From: Halomarina pelagica
GTDB lineage: Archaea; Halobacteriota; Halobacteria; Halobacteriales; Haloarculaceae
Length of the DNA stretch: 64,000 bases
NCBI RefSeq assembly: GCF_024228315.1
Contig: NZ_CP100455.1
Coordinates: forward strand, 62,001-126,000
Direction of reading: 5' to 3'
Of the stretch, positions 8,385 to 16,697 are shown piece by piece; position 1 is the stretch's first letter, and each line of letters begins with the position of its first letter. Position numbers and translations under genes: made by a program. The notes beneath the pieces were generated by a model, which was not told where the DNA came from, made no database searches, and was given only the letters and a program-made list of their open reading frames with translations.

Positions 8385-9257
8385 TCATTCCTTGAGCGCC
8401 CCCGAGGTCAGGCCGCTGACGATGTACTGCTGGAAGAACAGCACGACGAAGATGGTCGGCAGGATGGCCACCACCGACGCCGCCGCCAACTGCGCCCAGT
8501 TGATGTTCACTTCGCCGACGAAGCTGTACACCGCGACCGAGATCGGCCGCGACGCGAGGTCCTGGGACGCCATGAACGCGAAGAGGAACTCGCGCCAGGA
8601 GTACAGGAACGTCAGGATTCCGACGGCGGCCACGCCGGGCTTCGACAGCGGGAGGACCACCTTCGTGAACGCCTGGAACTTCGTGCAGCCGTCCACGAGC
8701 GCGGACTCGTCTAGCTCCTCGGGGATCGAGATGAAGAAGTTCCGCATGATGTAGATCATCAGGGGCAACCAGAGGTACACCTCCGCGAGGATGATCCCCG
8801 GGATGGTGTTCAGCAGGCCGAGCGCGCTCAGACCCTGGTAGTACGGGATGATGATCCCGATCGGCGGGAACAGCCGCGAGAAGATCACGCCGATGAAGAT
8901 CACGTTGTCGAAGGGGAAGCGAAACCGGCTGAAGGCGTACCCCGCCGGGACGGCGAGCACCATCACGATCAGCGTCGTGGTCGTGGAGATGATGAGGCTG
9001 TTCCGGACGGCCTTCCAGTAGCCCTCGCGGATGAGCACCTCGCGGTACGCGTTGAAGGTGACGGTGTCCGGGAAGTACGACGCGTTGAACACGCCCTGCG
9101 CGGAGTTGATCGACGTCAGGAACTCCCAGGTGATCGGAACGAGGATCGTGACGACGCCCATGAGTAACACGGCGTGGACGATCAACGGGCTCTCGACGAA
9201 GTCCCAGAACCGCTGTCGTGTGCTGTACGGGATGCGTTCGTAGCTGTCGGCGCTCAT
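8385..9257 (-). CDS. ABC sugar transporter permease, MalG-like
   Basis: 290 aa with about six membrane segments. The EAA loop is visible as ESALVDGCTKFQAFTKVVLPLSKPG, written here as the EAA-type segment near residues 185-210, where it docks on the ATPase. The length and N-terminal FLTSINS segment match inner permeases of CUT1 systems. It lies between the other permease (39 bp upstream) and the ATPase gene. The transported compound is unknown. Confidence 0.9.
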   Translation of the reverse strand: MSADSYERIPYSTRQRFWDFVESPLIVHAVLLMGVVTILVPITWEFLTSINSAQGVFNASYFPDTVTFNAYREVLIREGYWKAVRNSLIISTTTTLIVMVLAVPAGYAFSRFRFPFDNVIFIGVIFSRLFPPIGIIIPYYQGLSALGLLNTIPGIILAEVYLWLPLMIYIMRNFFISIPEELDESALVDGCTKFQAFTKVVLPLSKPGVAAVGILTFLYSWREFLFAFMASQDLASRPISVAVYSFVGEVNINWAQLAAASVVAILPTIFVVLFFQQYIVSGLTSGALKE

Positions 9258-9296
9258 GTGCGTGCTCCGGTCGTGTGTGCGTAGTCGTTCATGTTC

Positions 9297-10241
9297 TCAC
9301 TCTTCGATGCGCTTGAGGACGACGGTCACGTAGAACGTCGCCAGGACGACGGTGACCATGACGAGGAACGCCGCGATCGCCGACCCGTACCCGAAGTCGA
9401 GTTTGACCATCCCCTCGCGGTAGATCATGATCGCGAGCGTCGTCGTCCGCACGCCGGGGCCCCCGTGGGTCATCGGGAAGATGATCGCGAACGCGCGGAA
9501 GGCGAACATCCAGCTGATGAGCCCGACGATGGCCATGTACGGGCGGAGGTACGGGAGCGTGATGTGGCGGAACTGCTGGAAGGTGGTCGCGCCGTCGACC
9601 CGCGCCGCGTCGTACATGTGCTGGGGGATCGCCTGCAGTCCGGCCAGGAACACGACCATCGCGAACGGCATGCGGAGCCAGGCGTCCACCAGGGTCACGA
9701 TCGGCAGCGCCAGCCGCTTATTCGAGAGCCACGCGATGCTCTCGTCGATCAACCCGAGATCGAGCAGGATCATGTTCAACAGCCCGTACGGCCCGCCCAC
9801 GAGGATCCACTTCCACATGAGCGCGACGACCGCGATCGGCAGCGCCCACGAGAAGAGGATGATCGTCGCGTAGCTGTTCCTGAGCCACTTCTTTCGGACG
9901 TGGTTGATCGCGAGCGCCAGGACCATCCCCGTCGTGAACGAGACGAGCAGCGAGCCGAACGAGTAGTAGACGGTGTTGCTGAAGAAATCCCAGAACCTGG
10001 GCGACGTGAACATCTTCGTGTAGTTGTACAGCGGGGCGAACCGCGGCTGCAGCCCGGGCGCCGTCAGAAACAGCGACTGGTAGAACATCCAGACGACGGG
10101 GTAGACGAAGATGGCCGCGATGACCAGCAGCCCCGGGCCCAGCAGCACCAGCAGGATGTGATCGTTGACGAACCTGCTGATCCGTCCCCGCACGGTGTCT
10201 GTGTCCGTTCGCAACCCGCCCACGTGAGTTTCTGTTGACAT
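9297..10241 (-). CDS. ABC sugar transporter permease, MalF-like
   Basis: 314 aa with a cytoplasmic N-terminus, six predicted membrane helices and an EAA loop (DAARVDGATTFQQFRHI region near residue 210). It pairs with the permease encoded next to it to form the membrane channel. The gap to the binding-protein stop upstream is only 31 bp, so co-transcription is expected. The start ATG at 10241 is preceded by no clear TATA box, consistent with an internal operon gene. Confidence 0.9.
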   Translation of the reverse strand: MSTETHVGGLRTDTDTVRGRISRFVNDHILLVLLGPGLLVIAAIFVYPVVWMFYQSLFLTAPGLQPRFAPLYNYTKMFTSPRFWDFFSNTVYYSFGSLLVSFTTGMVLALAINHVRKKWLRNSYATIILFSWALPIAVVALMWKWILVGGPYGLLNMILLDLGLIDESIAWLSNKRLALPIVTLVDAWLRMPFAMVVFLAGLQAIPQHMYDAARVDGATTFQQFRHITLPYLRPYMAIVGLISWMFAFRAFAIIFPMTHGGPGVRTTTLAIMIYREGMVKLDFGYGSAIAAFLVMVTVVLATFYVTVVLKRIEE

Positions 10242-10272
10242 TATGGTGGATTGATGGGTCGTCCTCCGCGCG

Positions 10273-11847
10273 TCACCGGCCGAGCACGGTGTCGACGAAG
10301 TTCTGGGCGTCGTCGAGGGCCTTCTTGGCGGACTTGTCCCCGGCGAGAGCGACCTGGAGTTCCTCGCTCACGCGCTGCATGATGGCGCGCTGCTGCGGGA
10401 ACACCTCGTTCTTCGCGACCTCCATCGTCCGCTGGCGGACCTTCGAGAAGGGCACCGCGTCCGTCTGGGTGGCCTGTTCGAACGCCGCCTTCGGGTACGC
10501 CATGTTGCTCTCGACGACGTACTCCCACCAGCCCGCCTCGAGCGAGTACCGGGCGTCCTGCAGGAGCGCCCCGGCGACCTTCTCGGGGGTCGGCGCGAAC
10601 TTGTTCGTCGCCAGCACGGGGCCGCCGCCCCACGTGTGCCGCGCCGGTGCCGGTCCGTCGGTGCCCTTGAACGGCGGTGCCAGGACGTACTGCTCGTTGA
10701 GTTTGTACTTGGCCGCGGCGTCGGCGAACAGGTCGGTCGCGACCGGGACCATCGCGAACTGCCCGGCCAGGAACCCGTCCGCGAGGTCGCCCTGCGTGTA
10801 GGTGGTGACCCCGTCCGGGACCCAGCCCTTGTCCTTCCACTCGATCATCTTGCTCAGCGCGAGCTGGGCCCCCGGACCGTTCACCTTCACGGTGCCGTCG
10901 TCCTGGACGTACTGGCCGCCGGTCTGGTACCAGTGGACGCGGAAGTCGCGCTCGGTGTAGGTCAGCGAGGAACCGCGGTACGACCAGCCGAAGACGTCCG
11001 TCCCCTCGAACGCCTTCATGACCGTCTCGAGGTCGTCCCAGGTGCTCTTACCCCCCGCGATCCTGTCGACGACCCCCTGTGAGACGCCCTGCTCCTTCAG
11101 CAGGTCGACCCGAACGTGGACGGGCATCCCCTCGTTGTTCCCCGGCGCGCCCCAGAGGTGGTCGTTCCAGTTGAACGTGTTCCGGGCCAGCGGGATGAGG
11201 GGCTCCCACATCTCCTCGTTCGGCATCAGGAAGTCGGTCGGTTCGAGCCACCCGTTCTGGGCGTACGTCGTCATCGACGTGTCGGTCGTCGACTGGAGCA
11301 GGTGCGGCGTGCCCTTCTTCGAGGAGAGCGTCGCGGCCATCTTCGGGATGGCCTGGTCGACGACGATCTGGAGGCGCTCGACCGCGATCCCCGTCTTTGC
11401 CTCGAACATCGCGTCGAGCGCGGCCGTCGCCGGGTCGAACTGCATGTCGCCGTAGTTGAGGACCTGGATCTTGTCCACCTCGCTCGCGGCGGTGTCCTTC
11501 CAGCCCTCGGGGGGCGTCCAGGTCGAACTCTTGACGGACTCGGAGTCGAGCCAGGCCTTCGCGGTAGTCGCGGCCGCTCCCTTCCCGTCGGTCGGGATCT
11601 GCTTGCGCTTCTCGTAGGGCCACTCCTCCAGCGTGGCCATCCGTCGCTTCTTCCAGTTCGAGCCGAAGTCGAGCTTTCCGACCTCGCTGGCGAAGTCGCT
11701 GCTCGCGCCGCCCGAGCCATTACCGCCGCCGGAGCCGCCCGAGCCGCCACCGCCCATACAGCCGGCGATGGCCGCGGTCGAGCCGCTAGCGGCGAGGTAT
11801 TTCAGAAAAGCACGACGATCGACATGTCTATTGCCACGAGATGGCAT
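10273..11847 (-). CDS. Extracellular solute-binding lipoprotein of the ABC importer
   Basis: 524 aa, a family 1 solute-binding protein. The N-terminus has a twin-arginine motif (DRRAFLKYL, Arg 11-12) followed by a short hydrophobic stretch and a lipobox AIAGC with Cys 30, then a Gly/Ser-rich tether typical of haloarchaeal surface lipoproteins. It captures the substrate outside the cell and hands it to the two permeases. It is the first gene of the four-gene operon, with a strong TATA box (ATATATA class) about 27 bp before the ATG. Confidence 0.9.
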   Translation of the reverse strand: MPSRGNRHVDRRAFLKYLAASGSTAAIAGCMGGGGSGGSGGGNGSGGASSDFASEVGKLDFGSNWKKRRMATLEEWPYEKRKQIPTDGKGAAATTAKAWLDSESVKSSTWTPPEGWKDTAASEVDKIQVLNYGDMQFDPATAALDAMFEAKTGIAVERLQIVVDQAIPKMAATLSSKKGTPHLLQSTTDTSMTTYAQNGWLEPTDFLMPNEEMWEPLIPLARNTFNWNDHLWGAPGNNEGMPVHVRVDLLKEQGVSQGVVDRIAGGKSTWDDLETVMKAFEGTDVFGWSYRGSSLTYTERDFRVHWYQTGGQYVQDDGTVKVNGPGAQLALSKMIEWKDKGWVPDGVTTYTQGDLADGFLAGQFAMVPVATDLFADAAAKYKLNEQYVLAPPFKGTDGPAPARHTWGGGPVLATNKFAPTPEKVAGALLQDARYSLEAGWWEYVVESNMAYPKAAFEQATQTDAVPFSKVRQRTMEVAKNEVFPQQRAIMQRVSEELQVALAGDKSAKKALDDAQNFVDTVLGR

Positions 11848-11868
11848 ACCTCAGTCCAATTAGGCAAC

Positions 11869-11904
11869 CGATATATAACTTTCGCTGCTAAAACGAAGTT
11901 CGTT
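11869..11904 (-). promoter_or_regulatory. ABC operon promoter with an upstream dyad
   Basis: The minus-strand TATA box GTTATATATCG (11869-11879) is the closest to consensus in the window and sits 27 bp from the start at 11847. About 13 bp further upstream is a perfect dyad AACGAA-G-TTCGTT (11892-11904), well placed for an activator or repressor of sugar uptake. Confidence 0.5.
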
Positions 11905-11978
11905 ACGCGGGAGCGTCCGAGCGCGACGACACTACGCCCGACGTGTCGTTTCCCCCCGGGCCGATGGAGGCAGTCCGG

Positions 11979-13139
11979 TCACGACTCGGGAGCCGCGACC
12001 GTGAACCCGATACCGACGAGGGCGAGGAGGGCGGCGAACCCGTACCCGGCGGTCCACGAGATACCTTCGATGAGCCATCCGCCGACCACGGGGGCAGCGA
12101 GCGCCCCCATCGTCGAGACGGACGTGACCATCGCCAGACACGTTCCGCGGGTGCCGGGGGCGGCGAGTTCGCTCGCGTAGACGTAGTAGACGCCGATGGC
12201 CAACTGGACGCTCGCGCCTGCGAACGCCATGACGACGGCGAACCATACCGCCGAGGAGGCGAGGGTGACGCCGACGATGACGGGCAGCGAGAGCAGGAAG
12301 GAAGAGACGATGACCGGACGCCGCCGGCCGTCGATTCGGTCGGAGAGCCAGCCGCCCCCCGGTCGGGCGAGGACGCCGGCGAAGGGGACGAGCGCCGTCG
12401 CCGCGCCCGCGGCCGCGAGATCGATCGAGAGCACCTCCGTCGCGTACGTCGGCATCCACGAGTTGAAGAAGACGAACAGCGCGAACGAACAGGCGGACGC
12501 GAGCGAGACGGCCAGGATCGTCGGGTTCCGGAGCGTCCTCGCGAACCGGGCGAGAGAGACGTGCTCGTCGCTCCGAATCGGGTCGGGGACGGCCGCGTAG
12601 AGCACCGGCACGCCGACGACGGCCAGCACGGGATAGACGAGAAAGACCGACCGCCACCCTGCGGTTTCGGCCAGCACCGGGCCGAGGAACTGAGCGATGG
12701 CCTGCCCCGTGGGACCGGCCGCGACGAACAGGCTGGTTCCGAGGGCGAGTTTCGACTCGGGGAACACCCGGCTGACGATGTTCGCGTTCGCCGTCCACAG
12801 GAAGGCCCCGGTCGCCCCGCCGACCAGTCTGGCGAGGAGGAAGACGTCGTAGGTCGGCGCGTAGGCGGTGGCGACGCTGGCGGCGACGAAGACGGCGGTA
12901 CCGGCGAGCGCCAGTCTACGGTTGTCGTGCCGATCCATGAGCCACCCGCCGGGCAGTCCCGCGACGCCCCAGCTCAGAAAGAAGACGCCGATGCTCAGCC
13001 CGGCGGTCGGCTTGTCGATACCGAAGGCGTCGACGAGGAGCGGGATGACGCTCGCCGGAGCGATGAGATAGCAGTTGAAACCGGCGGCCATACAGAAACA
13101 CCCCACGAGCACGATCCACGGACGACGGTCTCTGGACAC
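11979..13139 (-). CDS. MFS transporter
   Basis: 386 aa from a GTG at 13139, with 12 hydrophobic segments and an MFS-type loop (GGWLMDRHDNRR near residue 60, after helix 2). An AT-rich box on the minus strand (CTTTTGTA at 13161-13168) lies 26 bp upstream of this GTG, which decides the start; the open frame extends much further, but only as antisense of the next gene. The carrier probably imports an organic acid. It follows the FAH-family gene on the same strand, and its closest relative here is the carrier at 54625. Confidence 0.85.
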   Translation of the reverse strand: MSRDRRPWIVLVGCFCMAAGFNCYLIAPASVIPLLVDAFGIDKPTAGLSIGVFFLSWGVAGLPGGWLMDRHDNRRLALAGTAVFVAASVATAYAPTYDVFLLARLVGGATGAFLWTANANIVSRVFPESKLALGTSLFVAAGPTGQAIAQFLGPVLAETAGWRSVFLVYPVLAVVGVPVLYAAVPDPIRSDEHVSLARFARTLRNPTILAVSLASACSFALFVFFNSWMPTYATEVLSIDLAAAGAATALVPFAGVLARPGGGWLSDRIDGRRRPVIVSSFLLSLPVIVGVTLASSAVWFAVVMAFAGASVQLAIGVYYVYASELAAPGTRGTCLAMVTSVSTMGALAAPVVGGWLIEGISWTAGYGFAALLALVGIGFTVAAPES

Positions 13140-13201
13140 GTTCGTGCCGACTCCGGCGACGTACAAAAGCACCACGCCACCGAGTGGCGCACCTCCCGTC
13201 A

Positions 13202-13216
13202 CGAGCGAATCGCTCG
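13202..13216. repeat. Dyad CGAGCGA-A-TCGCTCG between FAH gene and MFS gene
   Basis: A perfect 7-bp inverted repeat with a single-base centre lies 49 bp after the stop of the FAH-family gene and about 35 bp upstream of the MFS TATA box. It could be a terminator stem or an operator. No T-run follows it on the minus strand, so an operator is slightly more likely. Confidence 0.3.
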
Positions 13217-13264
13217 CGCGAACGACGAACGGGAACCGGGAGGAGAGCGAACGTCCGGTCGTGG

Positions 13265-13993
13265 TTACCGGGCGACCGAGTGCCGGAGGACGCCGACGCC
13301 CTCGATCTCGACCTCGACCTCGTCGCCGTCCGACAGGGGGCCGACGCCGTCGGGCGTCCCCGTCGAGACGACGTCGCCCGCCTCGAGGGTCATGTAGGCG
13401 GTGATCTCCTCGATGAGTTCCGGAACCGAGAAGATGAGCTGATCGCGCGAGGAGTCCTGCTTCGTCTCGCCGTTGACCCGCAGGGTGATGCGGGCGTCCT
13501 CGGGGACGTGTTCGGGGTCGGCGACGACGGGTCCCATCGGCGCGGCCCCGTCGAAGGCCTTCCCGCGGACCCAGTTCTGCTCGATCCGCTGGTCGTCGCG
13601 GTTCGAGATGTCGTCGAGGCAGGTGAACCCCTCGACGACGTCCATCGCGTCCTCCGCCCTGACGTTGCGACACTGCTCGCCGATGACGACGCCGAGTTCG
13701 GCCTCCCAGTCGACGCGTTCCTTGCCGGCCGGGAGCGTGACGGTGTCGCCGTGGGCCGCGTAGGTGTTCGGTCCCTTCAGGAAGAGCAGCGGTCGGTCGG
13801 GGATTTCGCTGTTCGTCTCCGCCGCGTGGTCGGCGTAGTTCAGCCCGATGCAGACGACCTTCGTCGGTTCACAGGGCGGGAGCATGTCGACCTCGTCGGG
13901 GTCGTAGGTGTCGCCGCCGAACTCGATGCCGTCGTCGGTCCAGACGCCCCGGCGTACGGCACCCGCCGGGTCGCGGAATCGTGCGTAACGCAT
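13265..13993 (-). CDS. Fumarylacetoacetate hydrolase (FAH) family protein
   Basis: 242 aa. The central FAH fold shows VDWEAELGVVIG with the metal-binding glutamates (about residues 101-103) and a downstream Asp in TCLDDISNRD. FAH-family enzymes hydrolyse, decarboxylate or dehydrate 2-oxo acids. Archaeal members include 2-keto-3-deoxy-D-arabinonate dehydratase of pentose oxidation, which fits the sugar-acid setting as well as a 2,4-diketo-acid hydrolase would. The ATG at 13993 starts in front of a weak AT-rich box. It is flanked by a Gfo/Idh/MocA oxidoreductase and an MFS carrier on the same strand. Confidence 0.85.
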   Translation of the reverse strand: MRYARFRDPAGAVRRGVWTDDGIEFGGDTYDPDEVDMLPPCEPTKVVCIGLNYADHAAETNSEIPDRPLLFLKGPNTYAAHGDTVTLPAGKERVDWEAELGVVIGEQCRNVRAEDAMDVVEGFTCLDDISNRDDQRIEQNWVRGKAFDGAAPMGPVVADPEHVPEDARITLRVNGETKQDSSRDQLIFSVPELIEEITAYMTLEAGDVVSTGTPDGVGPLSDGDEVEVEIEGVGVLRHSVAR

Positions 13994-14092
13994 ACCTCCA
14001 CTGTCGAGGGGGGCGTCAAAACCGTTCCGCTACGGGCGAATGAGGCCGGAGCGTTCGAGCACCGACCGCGGAGCCCCCGACCGCGAGCGCGG

Positions 14093-15187
14093 TCACCACG
14101 AGGTGATCGTCACGTCCCGGAGCGGCCGGTCGAAGGGCACCGAGACGTGACCGCCGGTGTGGTGAGAGATGTAGAAGCCCGCGATGACCTCGGCCGACCG
14201 GGTCGCCTCCTCGCCGGTCGAGTGGTTCTCGACCAGACCGTCGAGCAGGTCCACGACGTGCTGGGCGGCGTTGGCGAACGACCCGCGGTAGTCCTCGTCC
14301 CAGCGCCACGCGTCCTCGATGCCCGGAATCGGCTCCTCGACGTGCGTACCGTCCTCGAGCGTCCAGTAGCGCCACTCGCCGTCGTCGTTGTTGAGGTAGA
14401 GTTTCCCCTCGGTGCCGACGAACTGGAACGTCATCGACGAGATGTCGCGGGCGACGGTGCAGTCGATGGAGACGAACGTGCCGTCGTCCATGACGACGAA
14501 CCCGCCGCCGCCGGCGTCGTCGACCTCGCGGTCGCCCTCCAGCGCGGTGACGGCGTCGTTCTCCCCGTTGACGTAGCCGCTGACCCGGACCGGTCGGGCG
14601 TCGAGCAGGTAGATCAGCGTGTCGACGAGGTGCGTCGAGTTCCGGAGCAGTTCGCGGCGGAACTGCGCAGTGACGGCCTTCACCTCGCCGACCAGGCCGT
14701 CCCGGACGTGATCGCGGAGGAGCTGGAGTTTGTCCGTAAAGCGGAACGAGTGGTTGACGACGAGTTCGGTGTCCGTCTCCTCACACACCTCGCACATCTC
14801 GTTCGCCTCGCGCACGCCGGAGGCGATGGGTTTCTCACACCAGACGACGTCGGGGGCCGCCGCCGACCGCGCCGCGTCGACGACGTGTCGGTGGTGGAGG
14901 AACGACGGCGTACAGACCGAGACGACGTCGAGGTCCTCGGTCTCCAGCATCGCCTCGTGGCCGACGTACCGCCGCTCTGGGGGGATCTCCCACGCCTCCC
15001 CGAAGGTGTGCAGTTTCTCCTCGTCGACGTCGGCGACGGCGACCAGTTCGATGCCGTCGGTCGCGTCGTACCCGCCCGCGTGGCTCTCGGGGAACTTCTC
15101 CTTCCCGATGTCCTCCTCGTCGTGGAGACCGAGGACGCCCAGGCCAGCGATGCCACCCGCGCCGATGATACCCGCTCGGTAAGTCAT
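14093..15187 (-). CDS. Gfo/Idh/MocA-family oxidoreductase
   Basis: 364 aa. The Rossmann motif GIIGAGGIAG is at residues 6-15, the family EKP motif reads WCEKPIA near residue 120, and the C-terminal domain has NSTHLVDTLIYLL with the catalytic His and Asp. These NAD(P) enzymes oxidise sugars, inositols or their derivatives. A four-cysteine cluster (MCEVCEE and nearby) follows the EKP motif but is not a recognised metal site. The ATG at 15187 has an AT-rich box (about 15208-15218) upstream, so it may be transcribed apart from the UxaA genes that precede it. Confidence 0.85.
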   Translation of the reverse strand: MTYRAGIIGAGGIAGLGVLGLHDEEDIGKEKFPESHAGGYDATDGIELVAVADVDEEKLHTFGEAWEIPPERRYVGHEAMLETEDLDVVSVCTPSFLHHRHVVDAARSAAAPDVVWCEKPIASGVREANEMCEVCEETDTELVVNHSFRFTDKLQLLRDHVRDGLVGEVKAVTAQFRRELLRNSTHLVDTLIYLLDARPVRVSGYVNGENDAVTALEGDREVDDAGGGGFVVMDDGTFVSIDCTVARDISSMTFQFVGTEGKLYLNNDDGEWRYWTLEDGTHVEEPIPGIEDAWRWDEDYRGSFANAAQHVVDLLDGLVENHSTGEEATRSAEVIAGFYISHHTGGHVSVPFDRPLRDVTITSW

Positions 15188-15249
15188 GCCGTCAACTGCA
15201 CCGGCCGGCGATTTGACTGTTTCGGCGTCCGGGAGTGTCGCCGGCTCGG

Positions 15250-16383
15250 CTACATGGAGGGGCCGACGCGGGTGATGGCGAACTGCGTCAGGCCGTGTCG
15301 CTCGGCGCGGGACGGGGCCCCGTCCGCCACCGCGAGCAGTCGCTCGCGGAACGTCGCGCCGTCGACGCGACGAGCGTCGACGTCGATGTCCTCGGCGAGC
15401 GCGTCGACCGTCGCCGCGTCGCCGGACACCTTCACCACCGGGACGACGGGGTGGCCCGCGGGGATGCCGTCGGCGGTGACGTGGACGACGAGTTGCGCGC
15501 CGGCGGCCGCCAGTCCCGTGGCGGCCTCTTCGAACCGCGAGGGCGCGTCGAGGACGGCCACCCCGGAGTCGACGGTGACCCGATCGCCGTAGTCGACGAC
15601 CTCGTTGACCGGCAGCCCGCCCCACGAGCGAGTGGCGTCCTCGAAGGCCATCCCGCTCGCCTCGGCGGCGACGCGGGTCGCCTTCGCGGGGTAGCCGCGG
15701 TGGCGGGCGAACAGCGCGTCCATCGCGTCGGCCACGGCGTCGGTGGCGGCAGCCGCCCGCGCCGCGTCCGGGTGAGCGGTCAGGCGCTCGTTGCCGGCGA
15801 CGACGACGCGACCGCCGGCCTCGACGACTGCCTCGACGAGCCGGCCGACCAGCGGGTCGGCCTCCCCGACCGTCGAGTCGTCGAGGTCGCTGCTGACGAC
15901 GCCCACGGTGAGGTCGCCGAGGTGCGCCCTCGTCCGGGCCGTCTCGCGGGCGACGCGGCGGAGGTCGCGCACGTGCCGAACGCCCTCCTCGACGCACTCG
16001 TCGGTGCCGCCGACGCCCTGGATCGAGAGTTCGCGCACGGGGACGTCGCGCTCGGCGAGCCGGGCCGCCACGTCCTCGGACTGGAGCACCTCGCAGCCGA
16101 GGCCGACGACGACGGTTCCCGCGACGTTCGGGTTCGAACCGAGACCGAGGAACGTCCGACGCGTCTGGTCGTTGTCGCTACCGATCTGGGCGCAGCCGTG
16201 CCCGTGGGGCGTGCTGACCGCCTCGGGGACGGCGTCGGCGATGCGGTCGGCGACCACGTGCGAGCAGATGACCGACGGCAGGACGAGCACGGCGTTGCGC
16301 ACGCCGACGCTCCCGTCCGGTCGCTCGAACCCCTCGAACTGCCCGGCCTCCGGGGCCGATTCGAGGTCGTTTTCGGCGCTCAC
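15250..16383 (-). CDS. UxaA-family large subunit, paralog 1 (degenerate CGGSD motif)
   Basis: 377 aa, homologous to the C-terminal catalytic domain of altronate/galactarate dehydratases. It keeps the first cysteine motif (HGHGCAQIG near residue 63) and the second (VGLGCE near 97). It lacks the third family motif: where UxaA has ECGGSD it reads VVSSDLDD, and the later SPGN..GG segment is also missing. The adjacent paralog at 16694 has exactly the opposite pattern, suggesting the two subunits share one active site. Start overlaps the stop of the SAF-domain gene (16380-16383), indicating translational coupling. Confidence 0.85.
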   Translation of the reverse strand: MSAENDLESAPEAGQFEGFERPDGSVGVRNAVLVLPSVICSHVVADRIADAVPEAVSTPHGHGCAQIGSDNDQTRRTFLGLGSNPNVAGTVVVGLGCEVLQSEDVAARLAERDVPVRELSIQGVGGTDECVEEGVRHVRDLRRVARETARTRAHLGDLTVGVVSSDLDDSTVGEADPLVGRLVEAVVEAGGRVVVAGNERLTAHPDAARAAAATDAVADAMDALFARHRGYPAKATRVAAEASGMAFEDATRSWGGLPVNEVVDYGDRVTVDSGVAVLDAPSRFEEAATGLAAAGAQLVVHVTADGIPAGHPVVPVVKVSGDAATVDALAEDIDVDARRVDGATFRERLLAVADGAPSRAERHGLTQFAITRVGPSM

Positions 16384-16697
16384 GCCGACTCACCCCCCTC
16401 GGCGATCTCGAGGTCGCCCCGCCCCCGGGTGCTCTCGCAGTTGTGGACGTGGACCCAGTCGCCCGCGGCGATGGGCTCGCTCGCGCGACCGATCACCTCG
16501 CCGTACTTGACGACGTCCTCGCCCGTCGCCAGGTCGACCAGCGCGAACTTGTGGCCGAACTCGACGTCCTCTCCGAGGACGAGCGTCCGGTCGCCGACGT
16601 CGACTTCGCGTCCCGCCTCGAGGTCGTCGATGGCGGTGGCGACGACGTCGTCGGTCGTCATCAGCAGCGCGACGTCGTCGAGGACCTCGCCCTTCAC
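16380..16697 (-). CDS. UxaA-family small subunit (SAF domain)
   Basis: 105 aa, a stand-alone SAF domain equal to the N-terminal part of altronate dehydratase or to the small subunit of sulfolactate sulfo-lyase. The conserved GHKFALVDLATGEDVVKYG segment is clear near residues 48-66, followed by VHVHNCES. It overlaps the genes on both sides by four bases (ATGA type), so all three UxaA-type proteins are probably made in fixed ratio. It would form part of a dehydratase or lyase acting on a hydroxy acid. Confidence 0.9.
   Translation of the reverse strand: MKGEVLDDVALLMTTDDVVATAIDDLEAGREVDVGDRTLVLGEDVEFGHKFALVDLATGEDVVKYGEVIGRASEPIAAGDWVHVHNCESTRGRGDLEIAEGGESA

Noticed and set aside
13140-13673. 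N-terminal extension of the MFS gene to 13673
   Set aside because: It overlaps the FAH-family gene in another frame and is Arg-rich without membrane segments.
15188-15997. N-terminal extension of the Gfo/Idh/MocA gene
   Set aside because: It runs over the UxaA-family gene in another frame; the Rossmann start MTYRAGIIGAGG at 15187 is clear.
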